Made by a program: the position numbers and the translations under genes
Assembly: GCA_031278675.1 (NCBI GenBank)
Contig: JAITJY010000070.1
Span: 1-7,152, forward strand
Direction: 5' to 3'
Source: Bifidobacteriaceae bacterium
GTDB taxonomy: Bacteria; Actinomycetota; Actinomycetes; Actinomycetales; WQXJ01
DNA: 7,152 nt
Notes under the pieces: generated by a model
The model's input: only the letters and a program-made list of their open reading frames with translations
The model's database searches: none
Told to the model about the DNA's origin: nothing
Shown: positions 1 through 4,285 of the stretch, piece after piece
Layout: each line of letters opens with the position of its first letter
How positions within the stretch are numbered: the stretch's first letter is position 1

Positions 1-94
1 CGACCTCGACGAATACTGGGAATTCCACAAACGCCGCCACCACCACAGAACCCACGGCCACCAAACAACCCGCCACTACACACCCGCCGCCTAA
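1..94 (+). CDS. C-terminal end of an unidentified His/Arg-rich protein, cut by the window edge
   Basis: Reading from base 2, a frame stays open to a TAA at 92-94. The final 30 residues begin DLDEYWEFHKRRHHHR and end RHYTPAA. The acidic-aromatic start (LDEYWEFH) followed by a His/Arg-rich tail resembles the C-termini of some actinobacterial transposases, but that is only a loose impression and no family is assigned. No inverted-repeat end was recognised in the 47 bases between this stop and the convergent gatD stop. It could equally be the tail of any hypothetical protein, or a chance open frame in C/A-rich DNA. Confidence 0.35.
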   Translation, partial: DLDEYWEFHKRRHHHRTHGHQTTRHYTPAA

Positions 95-141
95 CCATCA
101 CTTGAAAAGAGCCGCACCCGATTGAAACTCACGCGGGCGGT

Positions 142-1473
142 TCAGCGACGCGTGCGGGCTGATTCGGCCGAGAGTTTGCCAGCGCGGGCATAAGCCTCAC
201 GTTCAGCCCGCAGTTCCGCCGTGAACGGCGCCTCGAAGGGCGCCAATCTCGGTGCATGTTGGCCTCCGCCAGGGCCGATTCCGTTCCCGGGACTGATTCC
301 GCTGCCCGGGCCGATTCCCCAGCCAGCGGCGATTCTGCCCACTACCAGTTGCGCCGCCTCGCCGCCTTCAGCGTTAGCGTGGGCTAGGGCCATCTCCAGC
401 AGCAAGTCCGCCAGCGCTGGGTTGCGCGCAAGCACAGGGCCGTGCAGGTAGGTTGCTACAATTGTTCCTTGAACAATCCCCTCCCAAGGGCCGTCCCCAC
501 TTGCGGCCGGCACCGTGATCACCGACCGCGACCCCGACCCCGACCGCGACCCCGACCCCGACCGCGACACCGACCCCGACCCCGACCCCGACCCCGGATT
601 CGCAATCTCCTCCCAGGGACCATCCCCGCTCGCTCCTGGAGCAGTGGCGGCGGCGCCGCCCGTCCCACCTGGAATCAGCGCCTGCGCCGGCCCCCCGCCG
701 GGCAAAGATGCGTGCGGGACGGCAAGGACGGGATCGGGCGCTGGCAATCCCCCATCTCCCGCAGGCCGCAGCCGCGCGGCCGCACCACCGTTCCCAACCC
801 CGCTGATCACCCGCGCCAAAGGCCGGGCCGCAGGACCCAAAACCGTCCCCCCGCCATGGTTTTCGTAGCCCGTGAGCAGCGGAAGCCCGTTCAGCGGCGC
901 GGCGAGCACCTCGCCCACAGCCCGCGGCTCGCGCCGCCGCGTTGTCGCGTCCAACAGCCCCAACCCGGGCTCGATCGCGCCGCCCGACACCTCGAAATCA
1001 TGCCCCAGCACCTGCAAACCTGCACACACCGCGAACACCGCCGCGCCATGCGCCACCGCCCGCTCCAACGCCCCCGAAGCCCGCAGTTCGCGCGCCGCCG
1101 CCACCTGCGCCGCATCTTCCCCGCCGCCGAGCACATATAAGTCCGCCCCGTCCGGCACCTCGCCGCGCGGCCCGACCACCGTCAACTCCACCGTCACAGC
1201 CCGCGCCTGCGCCCGCCGCACCAGCACGCGCACATTCCCGCCGTCGCCGTAAGTTCCCATCAAGGTGGGATAAAGATGCACGATGCCGACCTTGCCGCCA
1301 TCGTGCACCGTGCCGCCGATGGCGCTGAAGCGGTGGGCGTCGCGGGGTGGCGCGGCGGGGCTGGGGGTGGCGGCATCGTGCGCCGGGGCGCTGGGCGCTT
1401 CGCGACCGTGCGCGGCGCTGGTGCGGGCCGTGCCGCCGGGGGCGAACTGGTCGCTTACTTCGTTAGGCCGCAT
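142..1473 (-). CDS. gatD: Lipid II isoglutaminyl synthase, glutaminase subunit GatD, enlarged form
   Basis: GatD releases ammonia from glutamine for its partner MurT, which amidates the D-glutamate of peptidoglycan lipid II in the cytoplasm. The core is clear: VGIVHLYPTLMGTYGDGGN (residues 62-80), LYVLGGGEDAAQ (112-123), the nucleophile elbow AVCAGLQVLG with Cys150, GYENHGG (202-208), and TYLHGPVLARNPALADLLL (341-359) with catalytic His344. At 443 residues it is much longer than the usual ~240. The excess is an Ala/Pro-rich N-terminal extension (1-~60), a low-complexity insertion (~230-323) just before the His motif, and a Gly/Pro repeat linker (~385-404) ahead of an LRAEREAYARAGK tail that resembles the usual GatD C-terminus. 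The ATG at 1473 has only a weak ribosome-binding site; a GTG at Val56 would remove most of the extension and is a fair alternative. MurT, normally directly upstream, is absent. Assignment is secure; whether the insertion affects activity is unknown. Confidence 0.93.
   Translation of the reverse strand: MRPNEVSDQFAPGGTARTSAAHGREAPSAPAHDAATPSPAAPPRDAHRFSAIGGTVHDGGKVGIVHLYPTLMGTYGDGGNVRVLVRRAQARAVTVELTVVGPRGEVPDGADLYVLGGGEDAAQVAAARELRASGALERAVAHGAAVFAVCAGLQVLGHDFEVSGGAIEPGLGLLDATTRRREPRAVGEVLAAPLNGLPLLTGYENHGGGTVLGPAARPLARVISGVGNGGAAARLRPAGDGGLPAPDPVLAVPHASLPGGGPAQALIPGGTGGAAATAPGASGDGPWEEIANPGSGSGSGSVSRSGSGSRSGSGSRSVITVPAASGDGPWEGIVQGTIVATYLHGPVLARNPALADLLLEMALAHANAEGGEAAQLVVGRIAAGWGIGPGSGISPGNGIGPGGGQHAPRLAPFEAPFTAELRAEREAYARAGKLSAESARTRR
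272..325. repeat. Three tandem 18-bp repeats in the 3' part of gatD
   Basis: Three consecutive imperfect 18-bp units share the core GGnCnGATTCC (272-289, 290-307, 308-325). On the coding (minus) strand they give the hexapeptide series GIGPGS, GISPGN, GIGPGG. The unit length is a multiple of three, so copy-number changes would keep the frame. They sit between the catalytic domain and the charged C-terminal tail of GatD and probably form a flexible linker. Confidence 0.7.
474..508. repeat. Copy A of a duplicated segment flanking the gatD hexamer tract
   Basis: This segment encodes, on the minus strand, the C-terminal-side copy of the ASGDGPWE motif (residues 324-333, ASGDGPWEGI). A diverged second copy lies at about 602-636, on the other side of the hexanucleotide tract, and encodes ASGDGPWEEI (281-290). 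The two align by eye with scattered mismatches around the shared block CTCCCA-(A)-GGG. This points to an internal duplication about 129 bp apart inside the GatD insertion. Exact boundaries are approximate. Confidence 0.6.
524..595. repeat. Hexanucleotide tandem repeat, 12 units, inside gatD
   Basis: Twelve contiguous six-base units, mostly GACCCC with GACCGC (and one GACACC) variants, run without interruption. The first nine units form a higher-order 18-bp period of GACCGC-GACCCC-GACCCC, and the last three are plain GACCCC. On the coding strand they give a Gly-Ser/Arg-Ser dipeptide run (residues ~294-317). Units of six bases keep the frame, so slippage would lengthen or shorten a flexible loop in GatD rather than break it. 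Confidence 0.9.
602..636. repeat. Copy B of the duplicated segment flanking the gatD hexamer tract
   Basis: This is the partner of the segment at 474-508; it encodes ASGDGPWEEI (residues 281-290) on the minus strand. In copy A the motif continues straight into the conserved VATYLHGPVL block, so copy A is probably original and copy B the duplicate, but that direction is an inference. Confidence 0.55.
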
Positions 1474-1577
1474 GGCGGGAGTCTAACGGGCGCTGGCCGT
1501 TGCGGGGGCGGCGGGACCTGGCGATGCGCAGCAAAGGAAGAGGCTCAGTCACCACCGCTGGAACGGGTGTCGTCTGC

Positions 1578-1591
1578 CACGCCTCGGCGTG
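1578..1591. promoter_or_regulatory. 14-bp inverted repeat, candidate operator
   Basis: CACGCC-TC-GGCGTG has perfect six-base arms around two bases. It lies about 105 bp upstream of gatD in the divergent region. Such a compact dyad suits a dimeric repressor site better than a terminator, as no T run follows on either strand. Function is inferred from symmetry and position only. Confidence 0.35.
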
Positions 1592-1609
1592 ACGCTCTGA
1601 TCGTCTCAT

Positions 1610-1629
1610 ACGTGTTCAACGAACGACGT
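1610..1629. promoter_or_regulatory. Near-perfect inverted repeat, candidate operator
   Basis: ACGTGTTC-AAC-GAAC(g)ACGT has eight-base arms that pair apart from one extra G in the right arm. It lies 18 bp from the 1578-1591 dyad, and together they could form a control site for gatD or the kinase. The GTTC/GAAC halves are in the wrong orientation and spacing for an actinobacterial LexA box. Confidence 0.35.
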
Positions 1630-1844
1630 GACCGCGTGTCCTGACCGCAAGGAGAACGGGGCGCGTTCTGGCCGCAAGAAGGTTCAGATTGATGACACCC
1701 AAGGGAGTTCTCTCGCTGGGGGCGGAGAAGCGCTGTTCTCGCCGACGTTCGCGTGCTTCGGGCCGTTGGCGGCAAACGGGCTCTTCGCAAACGGTGCGAG
1801 GCAATGCCCTGCTCGCTCAGTAGGCTGAAGCCCAGAGACGGATG

Positions 1845-1853
1845 GGAAGGGAG
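1845..1853 (+). promoter_or_regulatory. Strong ribosome-binding site that sets the kinase start
   Basis: GGAAGGGAG ends four bases before the ATG at 1858. It is the best Shine-Dalgarno match near this gene. It favours the ATG at 1858 over the in-frame GTG at 1753 and ATG at 1804, whose extra N-terminal residues show no similarity to kinase sequence. Confidence 0.7.
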
Positions 1854-1857
1854 CGGC

Positions 1858-3222
1858 ATGCCACCAGGAACCCGCCACACAGCCCCTGTGGGCGACGTCA
1901 GAGTCCCCGACTTGATCGGCATCGGCGCAATCAACCTTGATTACACATGGACCCAGGCCCCCGAGGTGGCCAAAACGGAGGGCAGCCTGCCACCCGATCC
2001 CTCAAAGCCCGACCAGGGCGACGAAGACTTCTACCTGACCTATGAGGGGGCGCGCGCCGAGATAAAAAGACGCAAGCTGACCGACCCAACCGTAGGTGGA
2101 TCAGCCCTCTTGGCGCTGCGAGCCGCATCCGTCGTGGACACAGACCTCATCCTCGGCTTCGTCGGAGTTTGCGGCGAAGTCCCGGGGCAAGACGAGATCG
2201 TAAGTCTCAACGGCTCGCTTAGGTCCCATCTGGATTTCATCAAGTCGCAGCCCTGGCTACTCGCACCGGACTCAGAGAATGAGGGCGAAAGGTCACCGGG
2301 ACTAGCCATCGTTCGCCTGAATGAAGGCCAGCGCGGTCACATCGAGATCGCGCCGTGCGCCAATGATGAGTTCCAGCCGCTCGCCCAGAAGAAAGACCCA
2401 ACCGGTGACCAACTGGCCCGCTACCTGTCGTCTGCCTGCTGGATACACATGTCTTCCCTGGCCAGCGGCGATCAGTTCAGTTTTGCCGCCGCCGCTGTAC
2501 GGCGAGCGCGTGCGATCAACCCCCATCTGACAGTCAGTTTTGATCCCGGCGAGCAATATGTTGTCGCGGAGACGAAGACAGACAAACAACTGACTGACGC
2601 GGAGAGGGAGTTCCGCAGAGCTTATCGGAACGGAATCGCGGTCGCTGACTTTGTCTTCCTAAGCCAAAAGGAGGCCGAGCACCTGAATGGCGACGGGGCG
2701 CAGAGTCTGCCAGAAGTGCAGCAGACCTTCGCTGCACACGTATGGGATCACGCTGCGAATAGGCCTCTCGTAATAATGGTGAAGCACAAGGGCCACAACG
2801 AGTTGTGGGCCAAGGACGGGAACACACCGAAGCGGCGTCAGTTCCCGCACAAGCGGCTAAAGGACAGCAAAATCTGGAACGACACGGGGGCGGGAGACGT
2901 GTTCGCTGGAGCATTCATCGCAGGGATGTTGTCGCCGAAGCTGCGCGCACACCAACCCCTCCCCGTTGGTCTCGGCGCGCGTGCCGCCGCTGCGCGTCTC
3001 GCCTCAATGGAGAAGGACCCGTTTCCTGAAATCGGGGCCGCAACGACGAGCTTCTTGAACGATCTTGAGCATAAAGAGAAGAGAAATCTAACAGAGCGCA
3101 TACGCCTCATCATCACTGAACAACGGAAATCAGTGTTGGTGGGCAGCGTGGCGGGTGTCGCCACGGGCATCATCGCTGGACTTATCGTATGGGCAATCCA
3201 GTTAGCGCTGGCCCACCCCTGA
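1858..3222 (+). CDS. PfkB/ribokinase-family kinase with a C-terminal membrane anchor
   Basis: The 454-residue product has the layout of PfkB-family kinases, which phosphorylate sugars, nucleosides or related small molecules with ATP. Visible landmarks are the N-terminal strand DLIGIGAINLDYTW (18-31), GGSA (80-83) in the substrate-lid region, SFDPGEQY (227-234), FLSQKEAEHL (267-276), VKHKGHNELW (308-317), and the signature DTGAGDVFAGAF (342-353) with catalytic base Asp347. It is longer than the usual ~300-330 residues: there is a charged insertion at ~35-75 and a C-terminal extension with a basic/acidic helix (~400-422) followed by one hydrophobic helix (~426-450) ending three residues before the stop. 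That suggests a tail-anchored protein with its catalytic domain in the cytoplasm. The start follows the strong ribosome-binding site. Codons such as ATA, AAA and AGA contrast with gatD and suggest transfer. The substrate cannot be told from sequence. Family call is firm; anchoring is likely. Confidence 0.85.
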   Translation: MPPGTRHTAPVGDVRVPDLIGIGAINLDYTWTQAPEVAKTEGSLPPDPSKPDQGDEDFYLTYEGARAEIKRRKLTDPTVGGSALLALRAASVVDTDLILGFVGVCGEVPGQDEIVSLNGSLRSHLDFIKSQPWLLAPDSENEGERSPGLAIVRLNEGQRGHIEIAPCANDEFQPLAQKKDPTGDQLARYLSSACWIHMSSLASGDQFSFAAAAVRRARAINPHLTVSFDPGEQYVVAETKTDKQLTDAEREFRRAYRNGIAVADFVFLSQKEAEHLNGDGAQSLPEVQQTFAAHVWDHAANRPLVIMVKHKGHNELWAKDGNTPKRRQFPHKRLKDSKIWNDTGAGDVFAGAFIAGMLSPKLRAHQPLPVGLGARAAAARLASMEKDPFPEIGAATTSFLNDLEHKEKRNLTERIRLIITEQRKSVLVGSVAGVATGIIAGLIVWAIQLALAHP

Positions 3223-3233
3223 CGCAGGGCCAG
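3208..3233 (+). terminator. Hairpin over the stop codon of the kinase gene, possible terminator
   Basis: CTGGCCC (3208-3214) and GGGCCAG (3227-3233) can form a perfect seven-pair GC-rich stem with a 12-base loop that contains the TGA stop. No T run follows, so it is not a classic intrinsic terminator, although T-poor hairpins are common at gene ends in high-GC Gram-positives. It could instead limit 3' decay of the message. Confidence 0.4.
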
Positions 3234-3243
3234 AGTTGACTAG

Positions 3244-3610
3244 ATTGACGCGTTCGCAACTGTAGGGTATGGAGAACGACTCACTCGTATCAAGAAGGCC
3301 ATCGACGAGTTGCTGAACGCCGGCGACCTGGCCAGAGTCCGGAGACTGTCGAAGCGACGATGCCGACTGGGGACGTTGGGCCGGGGGCTGGCAGCGTGGC
3401 TGAGATCACCCCGGAGCAGGTCCATGATCTGCTGACCGGTACTCACGACTTCCTGGCTCGCGCCACGGCATGACTCGGGACCTGATCAAACCGCGACCGA
3501 GTGGTTGACCGCCCAGGCGAAGACCAAGGTCGCTGTTCGGAAATACGGCAGCAAGCGGGAATCAGCGCGGGCCGCACTAGACTCGGTTTGTGCCAACCCC
3601 GACGCCTGAG
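3244..3610 (+). pseudogene. Possible decayed gene with coding-like fragments in two frames
   Basis: The 367 bases between the kinase and the small membrane protein lack one intact gene but read like protein in pieces. One frame gives IDAFATVGYGERLTRIKKAI and on to LSKRR (3244-~3359). A second frame (3360-3473, ATG to TGA) gives a 37-residue peptide ending EITPEQVHDLLTGTHDFLARATA in two overlapping parts. The first frame then resumes, after an in-frame TGA at 3433, with DQTATEWLTAQAKTKVAVRK and on to SVCANPDA, stopping at 3610 inside the next gene. The amphipathic, charged character looks coding. The frame switches suggest a frameshifted remnant, but no family is recognised. The 37-residue ORF on its own could be a real small gene. 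Confidence 0.3.
3245..3273 (+). promoter_or_regulatory. Weak candidate sigma-70-type promoter
   Basis: TTGACG (3245-3250) and TATGGA (3268-3273) are separated by 17 bases, the ideal spacing. It lies just after the kinase-end hairpin and over 300 bp upstream of the membrane-protein gene, so it could drive that gene or the decayed one. The -10 lacks the conserved final T, and chance matches of this quality are common. Confidence 0.2.
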
Positions 3611-4186
3611 CCTGAGCGGATCGACCGTCTGGTGGACATGTTGGGTGTCTTCTGCGACAACATGGCGCTCCTTTGGACAGCCGGAACAGCCCTTGTGACC
3701 TTGATCATGGCCGGGCTGTGGATGAAGCGACGAGAACTCCAACAGGTGACGGGTCGCTGGTGGGTCCTGGTCTTTGGAGTCTCCGTATTCCTCGGGTCGA
3801 TAGTGTGGTTCGGACACATTGGAGAACTCAAGTCGCGCGACCACGTTGAGACCCTCAAGGCCGCCTGCGCCGACGCCAATGACGCTTCATGCCTCGACGG
3901 CGACATGAGCCTGTACGAATTCGTGCCGGACGCTATAAGAATCGGCACCATCAGCTACGTTATCGCCTTGACACTTTGGGTGATCGTGGCGACCCTACCA
4001 CTCTTGGGGAAGCTCAGGCGGAAGCCCAGCGGAAGCCCAGCGGAAGCTCAAGAGGAAGCTCAGCGGAAGCTCAAGAGGAAGCTCAAGAGGAAGCTCAAGC
4101 GGAAGCTCAAGCGGAAGCTGCTGCACGAACTCCGGCAAGCGCCTCCGCAGCCAACCGACGCCGGCTCCAAGACAGTGAGCGGATAG
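3590..4186 (+). CDS. Small three-helix membrane protein with a repeat-encoded basic tail
   Basis: No family is recognised. The 198-residue product has a short Pro/Glu-rich N-terminus, hydrophobic helices at about 26-45, 57-76 and 115-139, a loop between helices 2 and 3 containing two cysteines (Cys93, Cys101), and a cytoplasm-style tail. The tail (141-178) comes from an 11/12-bp minisatellite and is strongly basic at the end (repeated KLKR). Positive residues after helices 1 and 3 suggest N-out/C-in topology, with the Cys loop outside the membrane only if helix 2 returns outward; topology is therefore uncertain. The GTG at 3590 sits nine bases after an in-frame stop and has a poor ribosome-binding site; an ATG at 3638 is possible and would keep all three helices. 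It follows the tail-anchored kinase on the same strand and converges on the restriction gene. A partner or effector of the kinase is a guess from position. Confidence 0.65.
   Translation: MPTPTPEPERIDRLVDMLGVFCDNMALLWTAGTALVTLIMAGLWMKRRELQQVTGRWWVLVFGVSVFLGSIVWFGHIGELKSRDHVETLKAACADANDASCLDGDMSLYEFVPDAIRIGTISYVIALTLWVIVATLPLLGKLRRKPSGSPAEAQEEAQRKLKRKLKRKLKRKLKRKLLHELRQAPPQPTDAGSKTVSG
4008..4120. repeat. Mixed 11/12-bp minisatellite in the 3' end of the membrane-protein gene
   Basis: About ten tandem copies of a CGGAAGCTCAAG-like unit run without gaps. Most are 12 bp, but the units at 4019-4029, 4030-4040 and 4053-4063 are 11 bp (CGGAAGCCCAG twice, AGGAAGCTCAG). Each short unit shifts the reading phase by one base, so the protein reads the repeat as KLRRK, then PSGSP, then AEAQEEAQ, and back to the KLKRK phase after the third. 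Three short units together restore the original frame. Confidence 0.88.
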
Positions 4187-4285
4187 CCTCCCACAAAACC
4201 CCGCGCACCGGCTTCAGCCTGTCGGCGGAGTTTCCACCCCAAGTTCGGCCTTCAACTCAGCGTGGGCGACCGCAGACAGCTCACC
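4187..4285. other. Short convergent gap between the membrane-protein and restriction genes
   Basis: Two convergent genes end here, so a bidirectional terminator would be expected. No strong hairpin followed by a T run was found on either strand, and no gene or repeat is seen. Confidence 0.4.

Larger units (their letters stand above)
1474..1857. promoter_or_regulatory. Divergent intergenic region between gatD and the PfkB-like kinase
   Basis: This 384-bp stretch separates the start of gatD (reading left) from the chosen start of the kinase (reading right), so promoters for both should lie here. No convincing -35/-10 pair was found for either direction. It does hold two inverted repeats (1578-1591 and 1610-1629) and an imperfect direct repeat around GCCGCAAG/ACCGCAAG (1643-1657 and 1670-1684). 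Open frames crossing it on either strand show no family motifs and overlap the real genes, so they are not called. Confidence 0.45.

Noticed and set aside
442..1140. Long + strand open frames with Arg-Pro and Asp-Pro repeats over gatD
   Set aside because: They are antisense readings of the hexamer array and GC-rich gatD codons; they lack family motifs, while the minus frame has the full GatD motif set.
1610..1668. GAAC/GTTC dyads as a LexA (SOS) box
   Set aside because: Orientation or spacing is wrong: GTTC-N3-GAAC in one case and GAAC-N7-GTTC in the other, not GAAC-N4-GTTC.
1670..1700. tRNA T-arm-like GGTTCAGATT
   Set aside because: No matching acceptor, D or anticodon stems can be formed around it.
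1753..1857. Upstream in-frame GTG (1753) and ATG (1804) as kinase start
   Set aside because: The ATG at 1858 has a much stronger ribosome-binding site, and the extra residues do not resemble the kinase fold.
1545..1934. 129-residue minus-strand open frame across the kinase start
   Set aside because: No recognisable motif, Arg/Ser-rich translation typical of a shadow frame, and overlap with the kinase's ribosome-binding site and start.
4008..4120. CRISPR-like array
   Set aside because: Units are 11-12 bp and contiguous, with no spacers, and lie within a coding frame.
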